59,913 nt of DNA from Clostridium sp. (GCA_031292145.1 JARLHR010000131.1:1-59913), one strand, 5' to 3'; positions 9,641 through 19,544 are shown, numbered from the stretch's first letter. Notes: generated from the letters alone by a model not told the origin. Made by a program: numbers and translations.

Positions 9641-10222
9641 TTATTTCTTGCAATTTACTAGCTCTTGAACTAAACTTTCAATTGCTTTTTCTCTTTGTTC
9701 CCTATCATAAAAGTCAAATCCCATTTCCTTTTTTATGTTTTCTGCCTTTAAAAATATGTGATTTATATATCCAGCTATCAAATAATTTTTAATCCAAAGC
9801 CTATGCATATCATCACCATAAAGTTCTTTAAGACATTGATTATATGATTCCTCACAACTTAATAAATGTGCCGTCATTTGGCTATTCTCTAAATCATCTA
9901 AGATTGCAATCTTTGAGATTTCAGAGTTATCGGCAATGAAATTTATTACTTCTTTCAAAATAAAAGTAAGTCTTTCAATTGGTGACATGTTTTCTTTTAT
10001 TTTTATTTTATCTCCTAACTTGTTTGTTGCACAATTTATAACTTTTTTTACTGCCAAACGAATTAAATTATCTTTACTTTGAAAATGATAATTTACCATG
10101 CCATTCCCAAGCTCTGCCCTTTCAGTAATATCCTTTACCGTAATTTCACTTGGTTTTTTGCCTTCACATATCATTTTAATTGTTACATTTATCAATCTTT
10201 CCTTAGCATCATTTTCTCCCAC
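9641..10222 (-). CDS. TetR-family transcriptional regulator
   Basis: About 193 residues. The N-terminal helix-turn-helix is in ITVKDITERAELGNGMVNYHFQSKDNL, a typical TetR DNA-binding signature. The rest is an all-helical ligand/dimer domain. The GTG at 10222 is preferred because AAGGGG sits about 9 nt upstream; ATGs at 10240 and 10249 are possible. It lies first in a two-gene operon with the ferredoxin-nitroreductase and immediately downstream of a perfect 35-bp palindrome, so autoregulation is likely. Signal unknown. Confidence 0.9.
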   Translation of the reverse strand: MGENDAKERLINVTIKMICEGKKPSEITVKDITERAELGNGMVNYHFQSKDNLIRLAVKKVINCATNKLGDKIKIKENMSPIERLTFILKEVINFIADNSEISKIAILDDLENSQMTAHLLSCEESYNQCLKELYGDDMHRLWIKNYLIAGYINHIFLKAENIKKEMGFDFYDREQREKAIESLVQELVNCKK

Positions 10223-10257
10223 TTTTTCACCCCTTTTCATAATTCTCACTCAAAACC

Positions 10258-10292
10258 GAATGTTATACTGTATATCATACAGTATAACATTC
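10258..10292. promoter_or_regulatory. Palindromic operator upstream of the TetR gene
   Basis: Perfect inverted repeat with 16-bp arms GAATGTTATACTGTAT and a 3-bp centre, 36 bp before the chosen tetR start. TATACTGTAT-like sequences within it could form the promoter itself. The symmetry and position are typical of a TetR binding site. Binding is inferred. Confidence 0.8.
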
Positions 10293-10330
10293 AGTTGTTT
10301 TTTGTCAAGCTAAAAAAAATTACGTATAAC

Positions 10331-10360
10331 AAAAAAATCTCTGCATTATCACAGAGATTT
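10331..10360 (-). terminator. Intrinsic terminator of the channel gene
   Basis: Stem AAATCTCTG / CAGAGATTT, followed on the minus strand by seven Ts (plus-strand A run at 10331-10337). It lies about 105 bp after the channel stop codon. Confidence 0.8.
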
Positions 10361-10466
10361 TTACTACGCCATCATTACTTACATAAAAGGTGTCAATTGA
10401 ATTATATTATGTTTTTATTCATTATTTTTCAATTGTGTCTAAATACATTGCTTAAATTATAAGTTA

Positions 10467-11804
10467 TTACAAAAATCTTCTTGATAAAGATACTACAAAG
10501 CTTGATGTAAAAAGTATTCCAAGAAATGATTCTAAACTAACAGCCATTTTCATCCAATTTAGAGGTGTTATATCCCCATACCCAACTGTAGTAAATGTTA
10601 TTATAGTGAAATATAAAGCATTTCCGAATTTACTTATTAAAAAGTGTACATCAATACTTGAATTTTGACACATTTCAAAAACTGCTACAAATAAACTTTT
10701 TGAATTTATCTGCACATCCTTGCATATCAAAAGATTTGGGAAAGAGCAATATAATATAAAAAATGCCAGTACTATACAAAACATTGATAACAATGTCCTT
10801 TTCCAGCTTGTATAATACTTGGTTGTTATTTCAATTAAATAATCCAATAAACTAAATTTATAGTTATTCTTATTTTTTCTTTCCAGTCTTTCATATTTTT
10901 TAAAATAATAAAAAGTTTCTAAATATTGTTCTGTTCTTCCACTAGATTTATATATATCTGATACAGTTAAAAAATTCCACTTAGTTTTTTTTAAATTATC
11001 TTCTAATATTAACGGCTCATAGTTTTTATTTTCTAACAATTCATAATCTAAGTAACACTTATCTGAAAAATTCGTTTTATAAAAACCAATCTTCCCATTT
11101 AGTTCATTAAAATCAATTTCTGATTTTTTATAAAAAGCACATTGCAAAAAATTTAATTCTCCGCAAATATCTAATTCTAACCTGCTTAGTCCTTCAAACA
11201 TACAATCTATAAAATCTAAATCTTTACATCCTTTTACCTTATCCAGAATAAAGTCATTTAATATATTAACCTTTTGAAATAGTAAATTTCCGTTAATTTC
11301 AGATGCATTAATATTTAAGGTTCCAATTTCCGAATTTTCCAATACCACATCATCTTTAAAAATAACGTTATTAATTCTTGATTTCTCACAATTTATAAAT
11401 CTTACAAAAATATTTCTTTCTAAAATTGACTCATTGATTTTTATTCTTTTATAATCTCCACCTAATAGTTCTATGTCTTTAATAAACTGACAATTTGTAA
11501 AACTCAAATATAAAGAATCGTCTAACTTAGGCTCAGAATAACTATCAATTCTAAACTTTTCTAAAAATATCACATTATGAAAAGTTCCAGAAATATTATT
11601 GCATTCAAAAGGTACTAATAATTTTATTTTATTTTCTCCACACTCCTTAATTTTTACTAAACGCTCTACTAATTCTTCCTTTGTGCCTACAATCTTATAT
11701 TTTTGAACTTTTCCGTCTCTAATTACATTAACAAACTCTATACCTTTTACAATTTTAGTAGAATCCAACTCGTTAAATTCTACTATTAATTCCGCTTTCC
11801 CCAT
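10467..11804 (-). CDS. Potassium-channel protein with N-terminal pentapeptide-like beta-helix
   Basis: 445 residues. The C-terminal third is a two-TM ion channel: TM1 TLLSMFCIVLAFFILYCSF (about 335-353), a pore loop with the K+ selectivity filter TTVGYGD near 417, and TM2 SLESFLGILFTSSFVVSL. Residues about 60-260 form a long series of short repeats of the F/L-x-N-C/S-x-F type (for example FTNCQF, FINCEK, FIDCMF, FLQCAF), as expected for a right-handed pentapeptide-like helix. A basic linker (KKYERLERKNKNN) joins the two. The soluble domain may gate the channel or bind a ligand; this is inference. Monocistronic with its own terminator. Confidence 0.86.
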   Translation of the reverse strand: MGKAELIVEFNELDSTKIVKGIEFVNVIRDGKVQKYKIVGTKEELVERLVKIKECGENKIKLLVPFECNNISGTFHNVIFLEKFRIDSYSEPKLDDSLYLSFTNCQFIKDIELLGGDYKRIKINESILERNIFVRFINCEKSRINNVIFKDDVVLENSEIGTLNINASEINGNLLFQKVNILNDFILDKVKGCKDLDFIDCMFEGLSRLELDICGELNFLQCAFYKKSEIDFNELNGKIGFYKTNFSDKCYLDYELLENKNYEPLILEDNLKKTKWNFLTVSDIYKSSGRTEQYLETFYYFKKYERLERKNKNNYKFSLLDYLIEITTKYYTSWKRTLLSMFCIVLAFFILYCSFPNLLICKDVQINSKSLFVAVFEMCQNSSIDVHFLISKFGNALYFTIITFTTVGYGDITPLNWMKMAVSLESFLGILFTSSFVVSLSRRFL

Positions 11805-12086
11805 TCCTATACCCCATCCTTATGCATATAACTGAATGCTTCGAAATATATTTATGTATTATTTATTAATCTTTCTTTAATTATATCATGATTTTCTACA
11901 ATAAATCCCCTAATTCCAACTACTATTCTATTTTGATTTAACAAATTTCCAGTAACTTCAACCTATGTGCTATATATTACCTATAACATTTTTTACTTTC
12001 CAACTCTTCATAATTCTCTTACTTTATAATAAAGTCCAGAGATAAATATATCCACATTAATACATGCTTATTATAAACAAGTTCAT

Positions 12087-14252
12087 TCACTCTCCGACTA
12101 ATCCACTTTCTTTCATCTTATTAATAAACTTTTCGGATTTCTTATTCACTTTTTCCTTCAAAAATATAGCCACTATTATTGATATAAAGAAATATATAGA
12201 TAAAATTCCAGCATTATAGTATAAAGAGCTCCAAATAATCCCCCCTTCTGCCTCTCGCATACCTCCTATAGCATAGGTAAAAGGCAGCATTGGACTTATA
12301 TTTTGAAAAAACTTAGGTGTCAGCTGTATTGGAAAGGTTCCTCCTGAGGCAGAAACTTGAAGTACCATTATAATCAGCGCTAAGGCCTTACCAACATTTC
12401 CGAATACAGAAACCAAAGTATAAATAATCATGATAAATACTAGACCTACGTACAGAGAAAATATTAAAAATATTACTGGACTTACAGCATAAGTTTTAAT
12501 AAAAAAAAAGTTTCCTAAAACAATAATAAAAGTTTGAAGTAATGAAAGAGTTGCAAGAGTTAAAAACCTGCCAAAAAACTTCTTTGTTGTTCCTAAATTT
12601 TTAACCTCCTCCAAAGGCTCTACATGTATAGATAATATAGAAAGTAATGTAAATCCGCCTACCCAAATTGCAAGAGTGCTGTAAAATGGAGCCATTGCTG
12701 ATCCATAATTAGGTATTGGGAATATTCTATTTTGTACCAGATTAATTGGATTCGCCAAAAAATCACTTACATTCTTAGGATCTTTTTGTAGAAGATTTGA
12801 AAGCTCATTTAATTTCTCATCATTGTCCAGATTTTTAAAACTTTCAACATTGCTATGAATTGTCTGCTCAATCTGTGGAAATTTATCTTTAATGTTTTTA
12901 ACTTGCGCCGCGCCTAGATCAGTACCAGCATTAGCATCCTTTAATAAACTATTTATTATAGGTATATTATTTTTAGCACTTTCTAAAAGCCTTAACGAAT
13001 TATTTGTCATATCTGTTGTATTATTTACCAGACTGTCTATTTGTGGTGAAATGGTATTATCAAAATTACTTATTGAATCATCCATAAGCTGAGAGGTTTT
13101 ATCTATATTTTGTATTACAGAATCTATTGCATCAGAAGAAAGTTTATTACCATTACTTAGGGTAGTTATAAGATTATCTAAATTCAATTTATTTTGAACC
13201 AGTGCATCTCTGACATTTTGCATTTTACTTATGAAATTAGAAAGTAAATCACTATGTAAAATATTATTTACAGACTGAAGTATATTTATATCATTATTAA
13301 TAGCCGATATTGCACTACTCATGTTAGTAGCGGCAGACTTTAGAAGTTCCTGTTGACCTTTAACATCTTTATCTATGGAATTCTTAAGATTGTTAAGATT
13401 ATTTTTAGCTGTGGATGCATTAGCCTTTGCTCCAGCTAAATCTGTTTTGATATATGGAGATATATTTTTTATTGTGCTATTAACTTCACTAAAAAAATCA
13501 TTGCTAGATTTCATAGCATTTTGAGCATTATCCAAGGAATGAGTTATATTTGGCATATTATCCTGAATATTTTCTATAAATTTATTCAGATCTACAACTC
13601 CATTATAAGCATTATCTATGCTTTCTCCAATTTGAGGCAGATTGTTATCTATATCAGTTATAATATTCATAAAATCTTTTAGGGCAGGCTCCATTTTTTC
13701 TACGGCAATACCATAAGCATCTAGATAGTTAAGCACTGTATTACTTACTTCTTCAGTAACTGAACTGGTTATTTCACTTTGTAAACTGGTTAATCCACTT
13801 TTAGTAATCTTAGGTGCTATGGCATTCATTTTTTCATTAACAGAGTAAATCAAGTCAGCTTTTTTAGGTGCACCATTTGCTGCAATAGAGATCAGATTAC
13901 TTGAAAAATCTTCAGGTATAGTAATACTAGCATAGTACTTACCGTATTTTACTCCACTTTCAGTTTCACTTTGGTTAACAAAAGTCCAGCCAATACTTTC
14001 ATTATTTCTTAGTTTATCTACCACTTCATTACCCACATTAATTTCTATGCTTTGAAACTTAGCACCTTTATCATTATTTACTACTGCTACTAACAAACCT
14101 TTTGTATTACCATAAGGATCCCAAGAGGCTATTATATTAATCCATGCATATAACGCTGGTACGAAAAGTAATCCAACTATTATAAGCATAAGAGGAGTAT
14201 TAGTTACTATTTTTTTTATATCTCTTTTATAAATTTTAAGTATTGTACTCAT
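12087..14252 (-). CDS. YhgE/Pip family membrane protein
   Basis: 721 residues. TM1 lies at about 18-40 (PLMLIIVGLLFVPALYAW), followed by a roughly 480-residue extracellular region rich in coiled-coil Asn/Ser/Lys repeats, and five further TM segments at the C-terminus (from about 510). This matches the YhgE/Pip architecture related to ABC-2 permeases, to phage infection proteins and to type VII secretion-associated membrane proteins. No ESX genes are nearby. The upstream sequence includes an AAGGGAAG ribosome binding site. Exact function unknown. Confidence 0.88.
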   Translation of the reverse strand: MSTILKIYKRDIKKIVTNTPLMLIIVGLLFVPALYAWINIIASWDPYGNTKGLLVAVVNNDKGAKFQSIEINVGNEVVDKLRNNESIGWTFVNQSETESGVKYGKYYASITIPEDFSSNLISIAANGAPKKADLIYSVNEKMNAIAPKITKSGLTSLQSEITSSVTEEVSNTVLNYLDAYGIAVEKMEPALKDFMNIITDIDNNLPQIGESIDNAYNGVVDLNKFIENIQDNMPNITHSLDNAQNAMKSSNDFFSEVNSTIKNISPYIKTDLAGAKANASTAKNNLNNLKNSIDKDVKGQQELLKSAATNMSSAISAINNDINILQSVNNILHSDLLSNFISKMQNVRDALVQNKLNLDNLITTLSNGNKLSSDAIDSVIQNIDKTSQLMDDSISNFDNTISPQIDSLVNNTTDMTNNSLRLLESAKNNIPIINSLLKDANAGTDLGAAQVKNIKDKFPQIEQTIHSNVESFKNLDNDEKLNELSNLLQKDPKNVSDFLANPINLVQNRIFPIPNYGSAMAPFYSTLAIWVGGFTLLSILSIHVEPLEEVKNLGTTKKFFGRFLTLATLSLLQTFIIVLGNFFFIKTYAVSPVIFLIFSLYVGLVFIMIIYTLVSVFGNVGKALALIIMVLQVSASGGTFPIQLTPKFFQNISPMLPFTYAIGGMREAEGGIIWSSLYYNAGILSIYFFISIIVAIFLKEKVNKKSEKFINKMKESGLVGE

Positions 14253-14637
14253 AAACTTTTGTATACTTCCCTTCTCGAATCTAATGTTAATATATAAATT
14301 TTATCCAATAACATTAAACAATATGAATAGAATAATCCTAAATTTATATTTTCCAATAAAACATTAAATAATTCAAAAGCAAGTTAAAATAAAATTAACA
14401 TCTCGCAATGATTATTAATCCAGTGAAAGCTGCCACAGTTGCAGAAACACCTAGGGTTATGAGTAAAAACGGATATATTAAACTCAAAAAGCATAAAAGC
14501 GAGTAGAACCGATCCTAAGGCTCTGTTCTACTCACTTTTATGCTCTCTCTTCTTTTCTATTTTTAGTCTCTATTTTACTGTTCTGCCTCGTAGTCAATCT
14601 TTTTTATTTCTTAGTTAATCTTTTTTGACGTGGACAA
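14253..14637. other. Intergenic region between YhgE and DUF1015 genes
   Basis: Holds the promoter of the YhgE gene and the terminator of the serA-DUF1015 unit at 14486-14543. A hydrophobic open frame at about 14404-14510 (minus) was examined and rejected as a gene. Confidence 0.5.
14486..14543 (-). terminator. Strong intrinsic terminator of the serA-DUF1015 operon
   Basis: Stem GCATAAAAGCGAGTAGAAC / GTTCTACTCACTTTTATGC (one mismatch), followed on the minus strand by TTTTT. Confidence 0.88.
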
Positions 14638-15894
14638 TTATTTTAACTTATGCACAAATAACCCACTTCTTAACTTAGGTTCAAACCAAGTTGATTTTGG
14701 TGGCATTACTTCTCCAATATCAGCAACATCCATAATATCATGAACTTCAGTTGCATACATTGAAAAGGCTATTTTCATATCAGTATGAACTCTCTTTTCA
14801 AGTTCTTTAAGTCCTCTGATTCCTCCAATAAAATCTATTCTGTCTGATGTTCTTACATCTTCAATTCCTAAAATCGGTGTTAAGACGTTATTTTGTAAAA
14901 TTGCAACATCAAGACTATCTATTGGATCTTCTTCATCATAAATACCGTCTTTTGCTTCTAGTAAATACCATTTGTCTTCTACGTACATCCCAAATGTATG
15001 CTTTTTAGCTGGTTTAATTGGTTCCTCAACAGTTGATTCTGTCACAGTAAACTTTTCTTGAAGCTTTTGAATCAACTCATCTTTAGTTAATCCATTTAAG
15101 TCCTTAACTACTCTATTATAATCCATAACCATTAAATCATTATCTGGAAATGCAACTGCTAAAAAGTAATTAAATTCTTCATCACCAGTATAATTAGGAT
15201 TTTCTGCTCTTCTCTTAAGCCCAACTTTTACAGCAGATGCTGATCTATGATGACCATCTGCGATATATAAATAATCTATTTCTTTAAATAAATCAATTAA
15301 TTCACTTATAATAATGTCATTATCTATAACCCAAACTATATGAGTTATTCCATCTTCAGCAACAAAATTATATACAGGTTTTCTTTTACTTTCATTTTCA
15401 ATCCATGCTTCTATTATTTCTGATGCAATTTGATCTTCCTTGTATGTCAAGAAAATGGGACCAGTATTTGCATCGCAATAATCAACGTGATTAATTCTAT
15501 CTTCTTCTTTATCTGCCCTAGTAAATTCATGTTTTTTGATAACATTATTCATATAATCATCAATAGATGCACAAAATACTATTCCTGTTTGAGCTCTTCC
15601 ATTCATTATTTGTCTGTATATATATAAACAAGGTTGCTCATCTTGAATAAATTCCCCTGTCGAAATCATTCTATCAAGATTTTCTCTTGCCTTTTCATAT
15701 ACCTTTGGGTCATGTATATCTATTGCTGGGTCTAAATCTATTTCTGGTCTATCAACATGAAGAAATGAGTGTGGTTTTCCTATTACCATTTCTCTTGCTT
15801 CATCACTATTCATTACATCATAAGGTAAAGCTGCTATTTTTGAAGCCAATTCCTCAATAGGTCTTATTCCTTTAAAAGCTTTAACTACCGCCAT
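14638..15894 (-). CDS. DUF1015 family protein linked to serA
   Basis: 418 residues. Begins MAVVKAFKGIRPIEELASKIA, with PYDVMNSDEAREM and LYIADGHHRSASAVK, the best conserved family motif, near residue 200; the DGHHR cluster suggests a metal or phosphate site. The family is found next to serA and serC in clostridia, which points to serine/phosphoserine metabolism, but I cannot assign a reaction. It starts 19 bp after the serA stop with AGGAGG before the ATG, so the two genes form an operon. Soluble, no signal peptide. Confidence 0.85.
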   Translation of the reverse strand: MAVVKAFKGIRPIEELASKIAALPYDVMNSDEAREMVIGKPHSFLHVDRPEIDLDPAIDIHDPKVYEKARENLDRMISTGEFIQDEQPCLYIYRQIMNGRAQTGIVFCASIDDYMNNVIKKHEFTRADKEEDRINHVDYCDANTGPIFLTYKEDQIASEIIEAWIENESKRKPVYNFVAEDGITHIVWVIDNDIIISELIDLFKEIDYLYIADGHHRSASAVKVGLKRRAENPNYTGDEEFNYFLAVAFPDNDLMVMDYNRVVKDLNGLTKDELIQKLQEKFTVTESTVEEPIKPAKKHTFGMYVEDKWYLLEAKDGIYDEEDPIDSLDVAILQNNVLTPILGIEDVRTSDRIDFIGGIRGLKELEKRVHTDMKIAFSMYATEVHDIMDVADIGEVMPPKSTWFEPKLRSGLFVHKLK

Positions 15895-15913
15895 CCAAAA
15901 TTCCTCCTAAGCA

Positions 15914-16822
15914 TTATAGATTAAAGAATTCCTTAATTACTGAAACTACTTCTTCACCAATTCTTGTTTGAGCTTCTTCAGTTGCAGCTCCAATATGTGG
16001 AGTAACACTAACCTTTTCATGATTTATTAATTTTTCATTTTTAGTTGGCTCTTCTTCAAATACATCAATACCTGCTCCAGCAATTTCTCCATTATTAAGT
16101 GCTTCTATCAATGCTGCTTCATCAACAACTTTTCCTCTTGCACAGTTAATAAGATATGCGGTTTTCTTCATTAAATGTAATTCTTTCTTTCCAATTAATG
16201 AACCAGCCGCCTTATCATATGGTACATGAAGTGAAATAAAATCTGAAACTTCTAATAGTTCTTCAAATGCTATAAAGTCATAATCTAAATCATCATGTTT
16301 TCCTTCAATTGTATAATATACAACCTTCATACCTAAAGCAGTGGCTTTTTTAGCTAAAGATTGACCTATTCTTCCCATTCCAACTATTCCAAGTGTTTTG
16401 CCTGCAATTTCAGTTCCTTCATATTTCTTTTTATTCCATTGACCATTTCTCATAGTATAATTAGCTATAGCAATATATCTTGCTAACGCAAACATATGCC
16501 CAATTGCAAGCTCTGCAACTGAATCTGAACTTGCAGATGGAGTATTTCTTACAGTTACTCCTTTGCTTTCTGCTGCAGGAATATCTATATTGTCTATTCC
16601 AACGCCAGCTCTAATAGCTAACTTTAAGTTTCCACCCTCTTCTGCATCAAATATATCAGAAGTAAGCTTAGTAGCTGATCTTATAACTACCGCATCAAAT
16701 TCTTTTAATTTTTCACCTAATACATCTTGCTCAAAATGCTCATTGACAACTTCTGCCCCAAGTGTCTTTAACCCCGCAATTGCTGCACTTTCTAATCCAT
16801 CGTTTGTTAATACTTTAATCAT
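15914..16822 (-). CDS. serA: D-3-phosphoglycerate dehydrogenase (short form)
   Basis: First enzyme of serine synthesis, oxidising 3-phosphoglycerate to 3-phosphohydroxypyruvate with NAD+. 302 residues, the short form without the C-terminal ACT domain, so no classical serine feedback site. RAGVGIDNID, the NAD-binding GIVGMGRIGQSLAKKA, NCARGKVVDEAAL and the catalytic PHIGAATEEAQ histidine are visible. First gene of a two-gene operon with the DUF1015 gene. No serC lies in this window. Confidence 0.94.
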   Translation of the reverse strand: MIKVLTNDGLESAAIAGLKTLGAEVVNEHFEQDVLGEKLKEFDAVVIRSATKLTSDIFDAEEGGNLKLAIRAGVGIDNIDIPAAESKGVTVRNTPSASSDSVAELAIGHMFALARYIAIANYTMRNGQWNKKKYEGTEIAGKTLGIVGMGRIGQSLAKKATALGMKVVYYTIEGKHDDLDYDFIAFEELLEVSDFISLHVPYDKAAGSLIGKKELHLMKKTAYLINCARGKVVDEAALIEALNNGEIAGAGIDVFEEEPTKNEKLINHEKVSVTPHIGAATEEAQTRIGEEVVSVIKEFFNL

Positions 16823-17319
16823 TTTTCAAATCCCCCTTGATTTAAATTGCTTATTACTTTAATATTTTTCTCACTAATTTCATGAGAGCCTTGCTTAGTC
16901 ACTATCTAAAAAATAGCTATATTTATACTATATTTTTTAGATATAACATATTAGAAAATCCCCAACTTCGCAAACTTACAAATCTTATCAAAACTATCTG
17001 AATTATAGATATAGGAATACCCTTTCCCATAATTTCAAATAGTTCTTAAATTTCTAAAATTATATTATTTGCTACTAATAATAAATCTTAACACATTAAT
17101 TTAAAGCATAACACATAAACTATTGCTTAAAACTTATTTGTTTTATTCTACTACTAATTTAATTTTAATTCAATACTTTGTTGCGTTCAACTATAATTTT
17201 TAATAATTATGTTTTTGTAATTTATTTTGTAAATATATACAATTAATGTATAATGTATTTGTAAAATAATAGCTACCAACAAATTTATACTTCATATTTT
17301 AACAGGAGGTTAAGAAAAT
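16823..17319. other. Long AT-rich intergenic region upstream of serA
   Basis: About 500 bp between divergent serA and the GNAT remnant. The only clear structure is an inverted repeat at 16904-16942, ATCTAAAAAATA / TATTTTTTAGAT, which could be a leader hairpin of serA or a bidirectional terminator. No T-box specifier/antiterminator and no riboswitch core were recognised. Confidence 0.45.
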
Positions 17320-17845
17320 ATGTTAATACTTAACACTCAAAGATTATGTATCTCTGCTTTAGATGAACATAATCTTAAACTTTCAATAATCAATTTTAAT
17401 AAAATGGAAAAAAAAATTATACCTAACCATTACTTACAGAAATATAGGCATTAGAGAAAAAAATGTTTATAAAATAAGATTAGATGATGTTAAAAAAAAT
17501 TCTAAAAATTATATGTGGTATACAACTTGGATTATAATTCTAAAATCAGAAAATAGATTTGTTGGACATATAATGCTAAAGGGTTACCCTAATAAAAACG
17601 GAGAAGTTACAATAGGATATTGGATGCAAGATAATTATAGATGCAATGGATATATGCATGAAGCATTAGAAGAAATTACACAGTGGATATTTTTAAATTC
17701 TGATGTCAAATGTGTTATTGCCGATACGCTAAAGGAAAATATACCCTCACAGAATTTACTCAAAAAAATTGGTATGGTATTTTACAAAGAAGATGATGAA
17801 TGCTTTTGGTGGAAATTAAAAAGAAAAGCTGCCTTAAATATATAA
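17320..17845 (+). pseudogene. GNAT-family N-acetyltransferase, frameshifted
   Basis: An N-terminal frame starts at the ATG at 17320 (AGGAGG 8 nt upstream) as MLILNTQRLCISALDEHN. It runs into a run of nine A residues at 17408-17416, after which that frame stops at 17452. The +1 frame continues without a break from about 17417 through NRFVGHIMLKGY, the acetyl-CoA region EVTIGYWMQDNYRCNGYMHEA and NLLKKIGMVFYKED to 17845. Together they make a normal-length acetyltransferase of about 175 residues. A one-base slip in the A9 tract explains the break; it may be a real mutation, phase-variable slippage or a sequencing error. Confidence 0.82.
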
Positions 17846-17885
17846 TTTATATTTAAGACAACTTATCCTTTATTTTAACCTAAGA

Positions 17886-19544
17886 TTATTTTTTACCTTC
17901 TATATAAGCTTTATCAAAGTATATATTTCCAAGTGCATTTACTCTTACGCCTTTAACATAGTCTTTTATTCCCTTTGTTTGAGTATAGTAATATATAGGA
18001 ATAATAGGCATATCTGCCATTAAAACATCTTCTGCTTGGTGCATTAAATCAAGTCTCTTGTTAGCATCTGCTTCTTTCTTTGCATCATTAACTAACTGAT
18101 CGTATTTTGGACTATTATATCCAACCTCGTTGTTAGGAGAATCTGATACAAATATATCTAAGAATGTCATTGGATCAGCATAATCAGCAGACCATGCCCC
18201 CCTTGCAATCTCATATTTCAAATCAGTTCTTGTTGCTTGGAATACCTTCCATTCTTGACTTTGAAGTTCAACATTTACACCAATCTTCTTCCACATATCT
18301 TGAATTGCTTGATATAATTCTTTATTTCCAGCACTTTCTGGGTTATAAAGTACTACGAGTTGTGGCAATCCTTGACCATCTGGGTATCCAGCTTCAGCTA
18401 ATAACTTCTTAGCTTGTTCTACATCACCCTTTGGTTCAAAATATTTCTTACTAGCAAAATCTTTTCCATCTGCCCCAATAATTCCATTTGGTACAAAACT
18501 AAAAGCAGGAATTTGACCAGTCTTAAGTACGTTCTCAACAATTGATGGTCTGTCTATAGCAAGAGCTAATGCTTGCCTAACCTTTACATTACTTAATACT
18601 TTAGCAGCATTTGGATCTACTTCCTTAGCTTTATCTGAAACATTAATATCAACATATCCAGTTCCTAAATTAGGGAATGTAGTAGCCGTCTTATCTTTTA
18701 CAGCTTGTTGAACTTCTGCTGTTGGAACAGAATCTACCATGTCAAATTGACCTGATTTATAACTTGCCCATGCTGATGTATCTTCAGCAACAAGCTTCAT
18801 TGTTAATTTATCAAGCTTAACATCATCTTTTGCTTCATAATTTTCATTTTTTTCTAATACAATTTGGTCTTTCATCTTATAATCGGTAAATTTGAAAGGT
18901 CCATTTGAAACTAAAGTTTTAGCATCAGTTGCCCAATCTTTATTGTTTTCAACAATCTTTTGATCTACTGGGAAATATGTTGGAGTAGCTGTTAATTCTA
19001 AGAAATATGAACATGGTGCAGCTAAAGTAACTACTAATGTAGTATCGTCAGTTGCCTTAACTCCAACTTGGTCTGCAGTTCCTTTTCCTGTATTATATTC
19101 ATCTGCTCCCTTAAGATATAATAATTGGAATGAATACACAGATGCTGTCTTAGGATCTAATACTCTTTTCCATGCATATTCAAAATCACTTGCCTTAACT
19201 GGATCTCCATTTGACCATTTAAGATCTTTCTTTAGATGGAAAGTGTATGTTAACTTATCATCAGATATATCCCACTTTTCAGCTTGCCCTGGAATTGCCT
19301 TATCCTTATCATCTAACTTAGCTAACCCTTCAAAAGCATTTACTGCTACAATAGACCCATCAACTGCTTGATTTAATCCTGGATCTAAAGTCTTTGGATC
19401 AGATCCTAAATTATAAACTAATTCTTGTTTGTTTGCAGTTGCAGCCTTATCAGAAGTCTTAGAACCACAACCAGCTAATACTGTAAGTCCAAGTGTTGTT
19501 GCTAAAGCTACTGCACATAATTGTTTTACTTTGCTTGTTTTCAT
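17886..19544 (-). CDS. oppA: Oligopeptide ABC transporter substrate-binding lipoprotein
   Basis: 552 residues. Signal peptide with the lipobox LAGC at about 23-26 (LTVLAGCGSK), so it is membrane-anchored. The body matches the SBP family 5 fold: LVYNLGSDPKTLDPGLNQ at the start, FHLKKDLKWSNGDPVKASDFEYAW, and VRQALALAIDRPSIVE. Peptides are the usual ligand. It is last in the opp cluster and separated from oppF by 122 bp, so it may also be transcribed on its own for high expression. Confidence 0.94.
   Translation of the reverse strand: MKTSKVKQLCAVALATTLGLTVLAGCGSKTSDKAATANKQELVYNLGSDPKTLDPGLNQAVDGSIVAVNAFEGLAKLDDKDKAIPGQAEKWDISDDKLTYTFHLKKDLKWSNGDPVKASDFEYAWKRVLDPKTASVYSFQLLYLKGADEYNTGKGTADQVGVKATDDTTLVVTLAAPCSYFLELTATPTYFPVDQKIVENNKDWATDAKTLVSNGPFKFTDYKMKDQIVLEKNENYEAKDDVKLDKLTMKLVAEDTSAWASYKSGQFDMVDSVPTAEVQQAVKDKTATTFPNLGTGYVDINVSDKAKEVDPNAAKVLSNVKVRQALALAIDRPSIVENVLKTGQIPAFSFVPNGIIGADGKDFASKKYFEPKGDVEQAKKLLAEAGYPDGQGLPQLVVLYNPESAGNKELYQAIQDMWKKIGVNVELQSQEWKVFQATRTDLKYEIARGAWSADYADPMTFLDIFVSDSPNNEVGYNSPKYDQLVNDAKKEADANKRLDLMHQAEDVLMADMPIIPIYYYTQTKGIKDYVKGVRVNALGNIYFDKAYIEGKK

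Noticed and set aside
14404-14510. Hydrophobic frame on the minus strand (LLITLGVSATVAAFTGLIII) that looks like a small membrane peptide
   Set aside because: It has no ATG/GTG with a ribosome binding site and runs through the terminator hairpin of the preceding operon.
16823-17319. T-box or other riboswitch upstream of serA
   Set aside because: No TGGN antiterminator bulge, specifier loop or known aptamer core could be found; only one A/T hairpin.
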